This document shows positions 6,839-16,116 of a stretch of 22,351 nucleotides of DNA, piece after piece. A program made the position numbers and the translations under genes. The stretch lies in NCBI GenBank assembly GCA_031553885.1, contig JAVBKV010000033.1, positions 1 to 22,351 of the forward strand, given 5' to 3'. This stretch comes from JAVBKV01 sp031553885 (GTDB taxonomy: Bacteria > Bacteroidota > Bacteroidia > Bacteroidales > Azobacteroidaceae). Positions within the stretch are counted from its first letter, which is position 1, and every line of letters begins with the position of its first letter. The notes beneath the pieces are model-generated. The model saw only the letters and a program-made list of their open reading frames with translations, made no database searches and had not been told where the DNA came from.

Positions 6839-7909
6839 ATGAAACGAACCGCATCGACCGCATTGTATTGCATCCTCGGGTTATTATTGATTTCCTGCTC
6901 TTCCGGTAAAAAGGAAAAAGAGGAAGAAGGAAGTGTTTCCACCGTTTTACCCGACCAGGTCAACGAAGTCAGGGCCATGAAACTGACTTATACCAATTTT
7001 GAGCATGAACTGATCTCCAACGGTACGGTTTCTGCCGTTCAGAAGGCCGACCTCCGGTTCGAATCGTCGCAAAATGTGGCCCGGATTTTCGTTAAAAACG
7101 GAGACCGGGTAACTCACGGTCAGGCAATCGCTTCGCTGGATATGTTCAAACTGGAAAGTGCCCTGGCACAGGCTAAAGATAACCTGGAAAAAGCGAAACT
7201 GGAATTCCAGGATGTACTGATCGGACAGGGCTATTCTCCGAACGACACGACTAAAATACCCCGTAACATACTTAGTATTGCTAAGGTCAAAAGCAATTAC
7301 GACCAGAGTAATATCCAGTACCGGATCGCCGAATACAATCTTAAAAACGGAGTCCTGTACGCTCCTTTCAACGGAGTGGTAGCCAATTTGTTCTCCAAAG
7401 AGCACAATCTGCCCCCTTCCTCCGATCCGTTCTGCACCATTATCGACAACAGCCGGCCGGAAGTGGTATTCATGGTACTCGAAAACGAATTACCGTTAAT
7501 CCGGACCGGCGACCGGGTAGCCGTTTCTCCTTTTGCGGTCAGCGACTACAGCAGTGAAGGACAGGTTTCCGAAATCAATCCGGCAGTCGACAAAAACGGA
7601 ATGGTCCGTATCAAAGCTACGATCAGCAATGCCCAGAACCGCCTGTACGACGGCATGAATGTAAAGGTCAAAATCAAGAGGACGCTGGGCCGCCAATTGG
7701 TAATCCCGAAAGAAGCACTGGTATTGCGTACCAATAAAAAGGTAGTTTTCACGCTGTCCAATGGAACGGCCCGCTGGGTGTATGTGCAAACCGGCATGGA
7801 AAATTCCGATGGCTATGTAGTTACCGAAGGACTGGCGGAAGGTGACAGTGTGATCTATGAAGGAAATATTAATCTGGCGCACGAAGCGCCGGTCGTAGTA
7901 ATAAACTAA
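6839..7909 (+). CDS. RND efflux periplasmic adaptor lipoprotein (HlyD/AcrA family)
   Basis: The 356-residue protein bridges the inner-membrane RND pump and the outer-membrane channel. It has a lipobox ending at Cys20 (L-I-S-C), a barrel-sandwich first half with GDRVTHGQAIASLD (about residues 98-111), a short coiled hairpin with ALAQAKDNLEKAKLEF (about residues 113-130), the second lipoyl half with NGVLYAPFNGVVAN, then a beta-barrel and a membrane-proximal domain ending in the GLAEGDSVIYEG phrase typical of the family. The stop codon falls inside the left heptamer repeat of the inserted four-helix-bundle element, so the element abuts or slightly altered the gene end. It is the first gene of the efflux operon, right behind a promoter. 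Substrate cannot be inferred. Confidence 0.92.
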   Translation: MKRTASTALYCILGLLLISCSSGKKEKEEEGSVSTVLPDQVNEVRAMKLTYTNFEHELISNGTVSAVQKADLRFESSQNVARIFVKNGDRVTHGQAIASLDMFKLESALAQAKDNLEKAKLEFQDVLIGQGYSPNDTTKIPRNILSIAKVKSNYDQSNIQYRIAEYNLKNGVLYAPFNGVVANLFSKEHNLPPSSDPFCTIIDNSRPEVVFMVLENELPLIRTGDRVAVSPFAVSDYSSEGQVSEINPAVDKNGMVRIKATISNAQNRLYDGMNVKVKIKRTLGRQLVIPKEALVLRTNKKVVFTLSNGTARWVYVQTGMENSDGYVVTEGLAEGDSVIYEGNINLAHEAPVVVIN

Positions 7910-7910
7910 G

Positions 7911-7939
7911 AACTAAGAACTAAAAATTAAGAACTAAGG
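7911..7939 (+). repeat. Left arm of 29-bp inverted repeat
   Basis: Heptamer array of GAACTAA-type units. It matches the reverse complement of 8299-8327 with two mismatches. Because 7 is not a multiple of 3, the TAA in successive units provides stop codons in all three plus-strand frames. Confidence 0.85.
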
Positions 7940-7942
7940 ATT

Positions 7943-8311
7943 ATGAAAAGAGAGGAATCGGTATTGAAGACGAAGAGTTATCGTTTTGCAGTACGAATAA
8001 TACGTCTCTCTCAATTTCTGGGAGAGAAAAAAGAATTCATTCTTAATAAACAAGTGTTAAGAAGCGGAACCTCTATCGGAGCATCTATCAGAGAAGCAGA
8101 ATATGCCCAAAGCAGGGCCGATTATATCAGCAAATTCAGTATATCATTGAAAGAAGCAAATGAAAGTCAATATTGGCTCTCTTTACTTAAAGATACGGAG
8201 TATATTGATTCCAAACTATACAAAAGCCTTGATTCTGACTGCAATGAAATTATTTCCCTGCTCGTATCAACTATAAAAACATTAAAAACCACCTCAACTC
8301 TTAGTTCTTAG
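7943..8311 (+). CDS. Four-helix-bundle protein (S23/IVP family)
   Basis: The 122-residue protein shows the signature of the S23 ribosomal / intervening-sequence family (TIGR02436-like): SYRFAVRIIRLSQFL near the start, then VLRSGTSIGASIREAEYAQS (about residues 39-58), SKFSISLKEANESQYWLSLL (about 64-83) and a final helix. The family forms a pentameric bundle of short helices with a basic surface and resembles the Avd accessory protein of diversity-generating retroelements; its cellular function is unclear. The ATG sits four bases after the left inverted repeat, and the last four codons plus stop are supplied by the right repeat, so gene and repeats form one unit. It has no evident link to drug efflux and appears to be a passenger in the operon. 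Confidence 0.9.
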   Translation: MKREESVLKTKSYRFAVRIIRLSQFLGEKKEFILNKQVLRSGTSIGASIREAEYAQSRADYISKFSISLKEANESQYWLSLLKDTEYIDSKLYKSLDSDCNEIISLLVSTIKTLKTTSTLSS

Positions 8312-8327
8312 TTTTTAGTTCTTAGTT
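8299..8327 (+). repeat. Right arm of 29-bp inverted repeat
   Basis: TTAGTTC-type 7-bp units; reverse complement of the arm at 7911-7939 with two mismatches. The stop codon of the four-helix-bundle gene (8309-8311) is the first in-frame TAG of this array. It ends 11 bases before the pump ATG. Confidence 0.85.
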
Positions 8328-8338
8328 ATTGATATGTT

Positions 8339-11300
8339 ATGATTAAGTTTCTAATAAACCGCCCCATTGCCGTATGTATGGCTTTTACGGCTTTCTTCAT
8401 ACTCGGGATCATCACTTATATGAATGTTCCGGTATCGTTGCTACCCGATATCGCGATTCCGGAAATTACGGTCCAGGTATCCGGGCCGAATACTTCAGCG
8501 CGTGAGTTGGAGAATACGGCAGTAGCCCCTATCCGCCAGCAGTTACTGCAAATAGGCAAATTGCGGGACATCCGCACCGAAAGCCGGGATGGAAGCGCAA
8601 TCATCCGGTTGAGTTTCGAATACGGAGCCAATACAGATCTGGCTTTTATCGAGGTGAACGAAAAGATCGACGCAGCCATGAACTATATTCCCCGGGAATT
8701 CGAGCGTCCACGGGTAATCAAAGCGAGTGCAACCGATATTCCGGTTTTTAATCTGAATCTCACGCTTAAGAAAGACCGTCCGTTCGAGGAAACAGATGAA
8801 ACTGCTTTTTTAGATCTCTGTGAATTCGCTGAAACGGTTATCAAACGCCGCATGGAGCAATTGCCCCAGGTGGCGATGGTCGACATGACCGGACTAATCG
8901 GCAAACAGGTGGTGATTACCCCGGATATCAACCAGATGGAAATGATGGGCCTTACACTTTCCGAAATCGAGAATGCCCTTAACAACAATAACATCGAACC
9001 CGGAAGCATGGTCGTCCGCGATGGTTACTACGAATACAACATCAAATTTTCAGCTGTTCTCCGGACATTAGAAGATATCCGGAACATTTATATCCGGAAA
9101 AACAACCAGATCATCCAACTTAAAGACCTGGCCCGGGTAGAAATGGCTCCCGAAAAAGAAAAAGGGATGGCCATGTGTAACGGAAAAAGGGCTGTGACCT
9201 TAGCGGTTATCAAACAGGCCGACGAAAACATGGACAACCTGCAGAAAGCATTGGACAAAGTAATCGTCCATTTTCAGAAAATTTATCCCGACATCGAATT
9301 CCATGCTTCCCAGAACCAAACCGAATTACTGAATTATTCGATCTCCAACCTGCAACAAAACCTGATGCTGGCTTTTCTTTTTGTATGTCTGATATCCGTA
9401 TTTTTCCTGAATGACCTGAAATCGCCGGTAATCATCGGACTAACTATGTTTATTGCACTGATTATCAGTTTATTGTTTTTCTACTTATTTCATATTTCCC
9501 TGAATGTAGTTTCGCTTACAGGATTGATTCTGGCCCTGGGAAACATGATCGACAATTCCATCATTGTCACGGATAATATCGGCCAGTACAGGCAAAAAGG
9601 GTATTCCTTAGACGAATCCTGCATCAAAGGAACCAACGAAGTAATCACACCGATGCTAAGTTCGGCACTGACTTCTATTTCCGTATTCATGCCTCTGATA
9701 TTTCTGAGTGGAATTGCCGGAGCAATTTTCTTCGACCAGGCCTTTTCGGTAACTGTCGGATTGATTGTTTCTTATTTCAGCGGGATTATTTTACTGCCTG
9801 TATTATACAAAATGGTGTATTCCCATCACCTGCCTGCGAAATGGAAATTCCATAAGAAAACAAAAACGGTGTCAGCTGCTCAGGCCTCATCTGATGAAGC
9901 GAAAGAAAGTGCAATCGAACGGATCTACCATCATGGAGTAAATTGGATTTTTGCTCATAAAACCCTCACTACCGTAGTGATGCTTGCCGTATTTCCGGTT
10001 TGTTTCTGGCTCTTCACATTCATTCCCAAGGAAAAAATGCCGAATATCAGCCAAACGGAAGTCCTTGTCAACATCGAATGGAACGAAAACATCCATGTCA
10101 ACGAGAACAATGAGCGGACGCGCCGGTTCATTGCTGCGATTAACGACCAAACCGTTGAAAATGCAGCATTGGTTGCCCAGCAACAATACCTGCTAAACCG
10201 GGAAAGGGAAATGACTTCCTCTGAAGCAGAAGTCTACCTGAAAGTTCCGAAACCTTCGGATATTGAATCACTCAAAAAGAATGTTGAACAGTATTTTACG
10301 GCTAATTATCCGAAAGCCATCGTAAACTTTGCCCCTATGGGGACTGTTTTTGAAAAAATATTCTCCACGGGCGATCCGGACCTGGTTGTCGAATACTACA
10401 CCAAAGATAAAGCAAAGGCTCCTGATGTGGGTACCATCCGGAAACTGGAATCAGATTTGCAGGAGCAAACCGGAGAGACTCCGGCCGGAGTATCGTTCCA
10501 GAAGCAATTGAATCTACACATCGACCGGGAAAAATTGCTCTTGTACAAAGTTTCCTACGATGAAATTTACCTGGCACTGAGAACCGGTTTCAAAGAAAAT
10601 GAATTCGCCACTCTCCGCTCCTACCAGCAATACCTGCCGATCGTGCTCGGAGGAAATGAGCAAAACATCAGAGAAATACTGGACAACACGCTGGTGCATA
10701 CGACTGCCGATTACAACGGAGAAAAAAACAAACTGCCGCTCAGTACGTTTGTAACCACCAGTCCGGCGGAAGACCTGAAAACCATTGTGGCCGGAAAAAA
10801 CGGAGAATACATTCCACTTGAATTCTACCAAGCAAATGACCCGGAAAATATCATCAATACAGCCCGGGAAAACATAAAAAGAAGCAATCTATGGGACATC
10901 GATTTTTCGGGAACGTTCTTTTCCAATAAAAAAATGATCGGAGAACTGATGATTATTTTGTTAGTTTCCATCCTGTTGATGTATTTTATTCTGGCTGCCC
11001 AGTTCGAGAGTTTCCTGCAACCGTTGATCGTATTGTCGGAAATTCCGATCGATGTTGCGGCCGCACTGGGTCTGCTGATCGTAATGGGACACAGCCTCAA
11101 CCTGATGTCGGCTATCGGAATTGTGGTAACCTGCGGGATCATTATTAACGACAGTATACTGAAAATAGACATGATCAATCAACTCAGGGCGGACGGTATG
11201 CCACTTCTGGAAGCCATTCATGAGGGAGGACGCCGCCGCTTGAAAGCCATCCTGATGACCAGTTTGACATCAATTGTATGTATGATGCCCCTGCTTTTCA

Positions 11301-11434
11301 CCAATGACCTGGGATCCGAACTGGAAAAACCGCTGGCCATTGCAACCATCGGAGGCATGGTGATCGGTACGCTGGTCAGTTTGTTTGTGGTTCCGTTGAT
11401 TTACTGGGCAGCGTATAGAAGAACTAAGAATTGA
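8339..11434 (+). CDS. RND multidrug efflux inner-membrane transporter (AcrB/HAE1 family), pump 1
   Basis: The 1031-residue protein has the usual length and layout: N-terminal IKFLINRPIAVCMAF helix, the phrase VPVSLLPDIAIPEITVQVSGPNT leading into porter domains, a first helix group around 335-485, a second periplasmic half, and a final helix group (about 865-1025). In the fourth helix the proton-relay motif reads GNMIDNSIIVTDNI: Asp405 is kept, while the second Asp of AcrB is Asn406, a common state in HAE-type pumps. It should export small molecules using the proton gradient together with the adaptor at 6839 and the channel at 11462. The last codons and stop lie in a second 7-bp repeat array. 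Substrate is unknown. Confidence 0.93.
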   Translation: MIKFLINRPIAVCMAFTAFFILGIITYMNVPVSLLPDIAIPEITVQVSGPNTSARELENTAVAPIRQQLLQIGKLRDIRTESRDGSAIIRLSFEYGANTDLAFIEVNEKIDAAMNYIPREFERPRVIKASATDIPVFNLNLTLKKDRPFEETDETAFLDLCEFAETVIKRRMEQLPQVAMVDMTGLIGKQVVITPDINQMEMMGLTLSEIENALNNNNIEPGSMVVRDGYYEYNIKFSAVLRTLEDIRNIYIRKNNQIIQLKDLARVEMAPEKEKGMAMCNGKRAVTLAVIKQADENMDNLQKALDKVIVHFQKIYPDIEFHASQNQTELLNYSISNLQQNLMLAFLFVCLISVFFLNDLKSPVIIGLTMFIALIISLLFFYLFHISLNVVSLTGLILALGNMIDNSIIVTDNIGQYRQKGYSLDESCIKGTNEVITPMLSSALTSISVFMPLIFLSGIAGAIFFDQAFSVTVGLIVSYFSGIILLPVLYKMVYSHHLPAKWKFHKKTKTVSAAQASSDEAKESAIERIYHHGVNWIFAHKTLTTVVMLAVFPVCFWLFTFIPKEKMPNISQTEVLVNIEWNENIHVNENNERTRRFIAAINDQTVENAALVAQQQYLLNREREMTSSEAEVYLKVPKPSDIESLKKNVEQYFTANYPKAIVNFAPMGTVFEKIFSTGDPDLVVEYYTKDKAKAPDVGTIRKLESDLQEQTGETPAGVSFQKQLNLHIDREKLLLYKVSYDEIYLALRTGFKENEFATLRSYQQYLPIVLGGNEQNIREILDNTLVHTTADYNGEKNKLPLSTFVTTSPAEDLKTIVAGKNGEYIPLEFYQANDPENIINTARENIKRSNLWDIDFSGTFFSNKKMIGELMIILLVSILLMYFILAAQFESFLQPLIVLSEIPIDVAAALGLLIVMGHSLNLMSAIGIVVTCGIIINDSILKIDMINQLRADGMPLLEAIHEGGRRRLKAILMTSLTSIVCMMPLLFTNDLGSELEKPLAIATIGGMVIGTLVSLFVVPLIYWAAYRRTKN

Positions 11435-11455
11435 GAATTGAGAATTAAGGGTTAA
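11421..11455 (+). repeat. 7-bp tandem repeat array at the pump 1 / channel junction
   Basis: Five consecutive heptamers: GAACTAA, GAATTGA, GAATTGA, GAATTAA and GGGTTAA. They resemble the units of the inverted repeats at 7904-7939 and 8299-8330. The array encodes the end of pump 1 (stop TGA at 11432-11434) and finishes six bases before the channel ATG. It may be the remnant or single end of a related element. Confidence 0.7.
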
Positions 11456-11461
11456 CGAGAT

Positions 11462-12946
11462 ATGAGAAATTGTATTTATGTGTTTGTTTTTTTGATGGGG
11501 GTTTGCAAGGTGCATGCACAGCAGTTGACGTTGAACCTGGAACAAACCATTGAGATTGCGGGGGACAGTTCGTTGCAGGCGTTCAGCGCCAAGAATTTGT
11601 ATCAGTCGAGTTACTGGGAATTCCGGTCGTTCAAAGCCGCCCGGTTGCCTTCACTGACGCTGGAGACCCGACCACTGCAATACTACAGGGATATTACCCG
11701 GCGTTATGATTCGGAAAATAATATCGATGTGTACCGGGAACAACAATCGCTGTACTCCTCCGGAAACCTTTCCATCCGGCAAAACCTGGACCTGACGGGC
11801 GGTACGTTTTACATCGACTCGGAATTAGGATACATGCGAAATTTCGGGGATAATATTTACTCCCAGTTCACCACTGTGCCCATCCGGGTAGGATATTACC
11901 AGAGCTTGTTCGGATTCAACAGTTTCAAATGGGAAAGGAAAATAGAACCGCTCAAGTACGAAAAGGCAAAAAAACAATACTTGTACAACCGGGAAGAAAT
12001 ATCGGAATCGTCCACCCAGTATTTCTTCGAATTAGCCATGGCCCAGGCTGAATACGACCTGGCCAAAGACAATGTGGCCTCAAGCGACACACTTTATCGC
12101 ATCGGAACGGAACGCCAGAAAATTGTCGCCATTTCACAGGCCGACCTGATGACATTGAAACTGGATGCGATCAATGCTCAAAACAGTTTCAAAAATACGG
12201 AAATTACTTTAAAAAGAGCGATGTTCAGTTTTGTTTCTTTCCTGAACCTGGATAAAGGAACTCAGGTCCGTATTGCCCTGCCCGACCATCCGAAAGACAT
12301 GGAAATTCCGGTCGATATCGCTTTACAATACGCCCAGGAAAATAATCCGGATTTTATCGGATACAAGCAGGAAATAATGGAAGCCGAACGGGAAGTAGAC
12401 CGGACAAAGAAAAGCTCCAATTTCGAGGCCAGTTTTTCGGCCAGTATTGGTTTCAACCAGGTAGCGAACGAATTTTCAGCGGCTTACAAAAATCCATTGC
12501 AACAGGATGTGGTTACCATCGGGCTGACCATTCCGCTGGTCGACTGGGGAGTACGGAAAGGGAAAGCCAATATGGCCCGTAACAATCTGAATGTCAGAAA
12601 AATATCCGTACAACAAAAAGAATTGAGCCTGGAGCAGGATGTAATCATGACAGTGAACGATTTCAATGTCCAGCAAGACATGATCCGAAGTGCCGAAGAA
12701 GCCATGAGTCTGGCCAATATGGCTTATAACAATACCAAAGAACGGTTTATCATCGGCAAAGCGGATATCAACAGCCTGACGCTTTCCCTGAATCGTCAGA
12801 AAGAGGCTCAGAAGAATTACATATCGGCGTTGAAAAACTACTGGATGAGTTATTACAAGATCCGGAAACTGACTCTTTTTGATTTTGAGAAAGGAGAAAC
12901 GTTATCGGTTATTTTTGATAAAGCAATGAATATCGGAAACCGTTGA
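11462..12946 (+). CDS. TolC-like outer-membrane efflux channel (OEP family)
   Basis: The 494-residue protein forms the trimeric exit duct of the efflux system. It has a Sec signal (residues 1-19, cleavage near VHA-QQ; the Cys at 15 does not sit in a valid lipobox), an N-terminal LTLNLEQTIEIA helix typical of OEP proteins, beta segments of the outer-membrane barrel, and two long helical repeats: the first around ALA-rich MAQAEYDLAKDNV (about 195-210), the second around DVIMTVNDFNVQQDMIRSAEEAMSLA (about 395-420). The phrase IGKADINSLTLSLNRQKEAQKNY is typical of the C-terminal helix of the fold. The stop overlaps the ATG of pump 2 by one base (TGATG). Two pump genes flank it, so it may serve both. 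Confidence 0.9.
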   Translation: MRNCIYVFVFLMGVCKVHAQQLTLNLEQTIEIAGDSSLQAFSAKNLYQSSYWEFRSFKAARLPSLTLETRPLQYYRDITRRYDSENNIDVYREQQSLYSSGNLSIRQNLDLTGGTFYIDSELGYMRNFGDNIYSQFTTVPIRVGYYQSLFGFNSFKWERKIEPLKYEKAKKQYLYNREEISESSTQYFFELAMAQAEYDLAKDNVASSDTLYRIGTERQKIVAISQADLMTLKLDAINAQNSFKNTEITLKRAMFSFVSFLNLDKGTQVRIALPDHPKDMEIPVDIALQYAQENNPDFIGYKQEIMEAEREVDRTKKSSNFEASFSASIGFNQVANEFSAAYKNPLQQDVVTIGLTIPLVDWGVRKGKANMARNNLNVRKISVQQKELSLEQDVIMTVNDFNVQQDMIRSAEEAMSLANMAYNNTKERFIIGKADINSLTLSLNRQKEAQKNYISALKNYWMSYYKIRKLTLFDFEKGETLSVIFDKAMNIGNR

Positions 12947-15900
12947 TGAAAAATAAGATTCCTTCATTTTCCATTATCCTGGTTTTTATCTGCCTGACTC
13001 TGGTCGGATTAACCCTTATTCCTCTGTTGCCTGTGAAACTTTCGCCTTCTCAGACTCTGCCACAGGTAGGTGTCGGTTTTTCCATGCCTGGAAATTCTTC
13101 CCGGGTAATCGAAATGGAAGTCACGTCGAAACTGGAATCCATGTTGAGCCGGATCAAAGGAATTGAAAGCATATCTTCCACCTCCGGAAACGGATGGGGC
13201 TGGGTCAGCATCCGGTTAGACAAGCATGTAAACAGGGAAATCGCCCGTTTCGAAGTATCGACCATCATCCGCCAGGTTTGGCCGTCTCTTCCCCAGGGTG
13301 TCAGTTACCCCACCATTTCACTCAGCCGTTCGGACGAAAAATCCGGGCGTGCTTTTATGAGCTACACGATCAATGCTCCTGCAACCCCTATCCTTATCAA
13401 ACAATTTACAGAAAACCAGATCAAGCCGAAACTATCCGTTATCGAAGGAATCAACCGCATTCTGGTAAGCGGATCGATGCCGATGGAATGGAGGCTGGAA
13501 TACGATTATAAGCAACTGGAATCATTGGGTATTACGGTCGAAAACCTTCAATCGTCCATCCAGCAATACCTGAGAAAAGAATTTCTGGGGACTGCATCCA
13601 TCGAAGACAGCAAAGGAGAAGCGCAATGGATCCGGGTGGCATTGGTTCCCGAAGGCAACCAGCAGCAGGATTTCCGGCCGGAAAATATACTGATCCGGAA
13701 CATTAACGGTAAACTGATTGCATTGAGCGAATTAATTACAATCGCCCACGTCGAGGAAACCGCTCAGAGCTATTACCGGATCAACGGATTGAATTCCATT
13801 TACTTATCTGTTTATTCCGACGACAACGCCAATCAACTGGATTTAAGTAAAAAGATAAAAGACAAGCTGACGGAGCTTATGCCTTTGTTTCCCGCCGGAT
13901 ACGAAATGCATTTGGAACACGATACTACGGAATACATTCAGGAAGAATTGAGTAAGGTGTATTTCCGGTCGGGACTAACTATGATTATCCTGTTGCTTTT
14001 TGTTCTGTTGATCTACCGCAGCCTGAAATATTTATTTCTGATTGCGTTCTCTCTGGTGGTAAACCTGGCTGTAGCTGTCATCTGGTATTATTTGTTCCAC
14101 CTCGAGATCCAATTATATTCATTAGCGGGGATAACGATTTCTCTGACGTTGGTCATCGACAATACCATTGTGATGTCGGATCAGATCATCCGAAGGAAAA
14201 ACAGGCAGGCTTTCCTGGCGATTCTGACGGCCACCCTGACCACTATAGCTTCTCTGGTCATCATCTTTTTCATGGATGAAAAAATACGCCTGAACCTGCA
14301 GGATTTTGCGGGTGTAATTATTGTCAACCTGAGTGTTTCCATATTTATCGCACTGTTTTTAGTTCCCGCTCTGCTGGAGAAATTGAAAATCGGAGAAAAG
14401 AAAAAAAAGAATAAGAAACGAGCATACAGGAGTAAGCGCAGAGTAATCCGGTTTAACCGTTTCTATGAAAAATTCTGTCAGTTTGCCTGGCGCCGGCGCG
14501 CATTTTTCATCCTGATTATTATCCTGGCATTCGGATTGCCGACTTACCTACTTCCTGATAAACTCAAAGGAGAAAGCAAGTGGGATGAGTTATACAACAA
14601 AACCCTGGGTTCCGAATTTTACAAAGAAAAATTAAAAACCCATGTCGATACGTATTTAGGCGGAAGTCTCCGGTTGTTTGCCCAGAAAGTATTCGAAGGC
14701 CGTTATTTCACCGACCGTGAAAAAACCAGTATTTACGTAGTCGCAACCCTACCCAACGGTTCGACCATCACACAAATGAACGACCTGATCCAACGCATGG
14801 AGAGTTACATCAGCCAGTTTCCCGAAGTCAAACAGTTTCAGACCAGTATCAACAGCGCCCGAAGCGCCAATATCAACATCGAATTCACCAAAGAAAGTGA
14901 ACGAAGCAGTTTTCCGTTCCTGTTAAAATCCAACCTGATTTCCAAAGCATTGGAATTAGGAGGCGGCAGCTGGGGCGTTTACGGACTTGGGGACAGTTTT
15001 AGCAACAATGTACAGGAAAGTGCAGGAAGCTATCAGGTCAAAATGTACGGGTTCAACTACGACGAATTAAACGAATGGGCGCTTCAGTTCAAAGAAAAAC
15101 TACTCGGGCACCGGCGGATCAAGGAAGTCATCATCAGTTCTCAGTTCAGCTGGCACAAAGATGATTACCAGGAGTTTGTGTTTGACATAAACAAAGAGCG
15201 TCTGGCACAGGAAAACATCCAGCCGATCCAACTTTTTGCATCGATCAAGCCTACTTTCGGACAGGAAATCTATGCCGGACAGCTCGCGGGTGAATTCGGG
15301 CTGGAAAACATCAAACTTCATTCGAAGCAAGCCATTGAATACGATGTCTGGGGGTTGGAAAATATTCCGGGAAAAACATACAATGCGGAATATAAATTAG
15401 CAGAATTATCCACCATACAGAAAACACAGGCACCTCAGAATATTGCCAAGGAAGACCAGCAGTACCTGCTTTGCCTGCAGTACGAGTACATCGGATCCGG
15501 CGAACAGGGAACCAAGGTACTCAACCGTTACATTGAGGAATTCAGACCGATGTTGCCCCTGGGTTATACCATAGAAAATGTTCAGCGATCGTGGGACTGG
15601 GGAAAAGAAAACGCCCGGCAATATTGGCTGTTATTACTGATTTTCATTATCATTTTTTTCACCTGCAGCATTTTATTCAATTCGCTGAAACAACCACTGC
15701 ATGTTATTTTTGTCATTCCGATCTCCTACATCGGCGTCTTTCTGACATTTTACCTGTTCAAACTGAGTTTTGACCAGGGAGGATTTGCAGCCTTTGTTCT
15801 GCTTTGCGGAGTTGCCGTCAATGCTAATATTTACGTAATCGACGAATACAACAACATCCGGAATGCAAGAAAGATACCTCCGTTAAAAGCGTATATCAAG

Positions 15901-16116
15901 GCCTGGAATGCCAAGATCAGTCCGATTTTCCTGACGGTAATTTCCACCATTCTTGGTTTTATGCCTTTCATGATCGGGTACCGGGAAGCATTCTGGTATC
16001 CACTGGCTGCAGGTACTATGGGAGGACTGGTGATGTCGTTGGTGGGATTGTTTTTCTTTTTGCCGTTATTTATGGGTGTAGGGAAAAAGAAGAAAGAAAA
16101 GAAAAAAAGCGTGTAA
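12946..16116 (+). CDS. Second, divergent RND-family transporter, pump 2
   Basis: The 1056-residue protein is an RND permease clearly different from pump 1. It keeps the two-halves layout: N-terminal helix (about 8-28), porter phrase SMPGNSSRVIEMEVTSKLE, first helix group from about 342, a relay motif LVIDNTIVMSDQII with Asp405-Asn406, and a final helix group ending near 1045, followed by a lysine-rich tail. The ATG at 12946 is chosen over TTG at 12943 because it overlaps the channel stop as TGATG and gives a normal start. It lacks its own adaptor gene here, so it may work with the adaptor at 6839, or with pump 1 as a mixed trimer like MdtBC. The stop codon lies within the stem of the operon terminator. 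Substrate is unknown. Confidence 0.87.
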   Translation: MKNKIPSFSIILVFICLTLVGLTLIPLLPVKLSPSQTLPQVGVGFSMPGNSSRVIEMEVTSKLESMLSRIKGIESISSTSGNGWGWVSIRLDKHVNREIARFEVSTIIRQVWPSLPQGVSYPTISLSRSDEKSGRAFMSYTINAPATPILIKQFTENQIKPKLSVIEGINRILVSGSMPMEWRLEYDYKQLESLGITVENLQSSIQQYLRKEFLGTASIEDSKGEAQWIRVALVPEGNQQQDFRPENILIRNINGKLIALSELITIAHVEETAQSYYRINGLNSIYLSVYSDDNANQLDLSKKIKDKLTELMPLFPAGYEMHLEHDTTEYIQEELSKVYFRSGLTMIILLLFVLLIYRSLKYLFLIAFSLVVNLAVAVIWYYLFHLEIQLYSLAGITISLTLVIDNTIVMSDQIIRRKNRQAFLAILTATLTTIASLVIIFFMDEKIRLNLQDFAGVIIVNLSVSIFIALFLVPALLEKLKIGEKKKKNKKRAYRSKRRVIRFNRFYEKFCQFAWRRRAFFILIIILAFGLPTYLLPDKLKGESKWDELYNKTLGSEFYKEKLKTHVDTYLGGSLRLFAQKVFEGRYFTDREKTSIYVVATLPNGSTITQMNDLIQRMESYISQFPEVKQFQTSINSARSANINIEFTKESERSSFPFLLKSNLISKALELGGGSWGVYGLGDSFSNNVQESAGSYQVKMYGFNYDELNEWALQFKEKLLGHRRIKEVIISSQFSWHKDDYQEFVFDINKERLAQENIQPIQLFASIKPTFGQEIYAGQLAGEFGLENIKLHSKQAIEYDVWGLENIPGKTYNAEYKLAELSTIQKTQAPQNIAKEDQQYLLCLQYEYIGSGEQGTKVLNRYIEEFRPMLPLGYTIENVQRSWDWGKENARQYWLLLLIFIIIFFTCSILFNSLKQPLHVIFVIPISYIGVFLTFYLFKLSFDQGGFAAFVLLCGVAVNANIYVIDEYNNIRNARKIPPLKAYIKAWNAKISPIFLTVISTILGFMPFMIGYREAFWYPLAAGTMGGLVMSLVGLFFFLPLFMGVGKKKKEKKKSV

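Larger units (their letters stand above)
7904..8330 (+). mobile_element. Candidate small element: inverted heptamer repeats enclosing a four-helix-bundle gene
   Basis: A 29-bp arm at 7911-7939 matches the reverse complement of 8299-8327 at 27 of 29 positions. Both arms are made of 7-bp units (GAACTAA-like on the left, TTAGTTC-like on the right); on the left the array extends outward to 7904. The only gene inside is an S23-type four-helix-bundle gene that is unrelated to the efflux genes on either side, which normally are adjacent. The related S23/IVP proteins are classically encoded in intervening sequences within bacterial 23S rRNA genes, which also form long stems. The element seems inserted in the adaptor-pump junction. 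No transposase is present, so movement would need outside help; mobility is inference. Confidence 0.55.

Noticed and set aside
7904..8330. Heptamer repeats as a CRISPR array
   Set aside because: Units are 7 bp without spacers, and the arms are inverted around a protein gene.
12943..12945. TTG as start of pump 2
   Set aside because: The ATG at 12946 directly follows in frame and forms a standard TGATG overlap with the channel stop.
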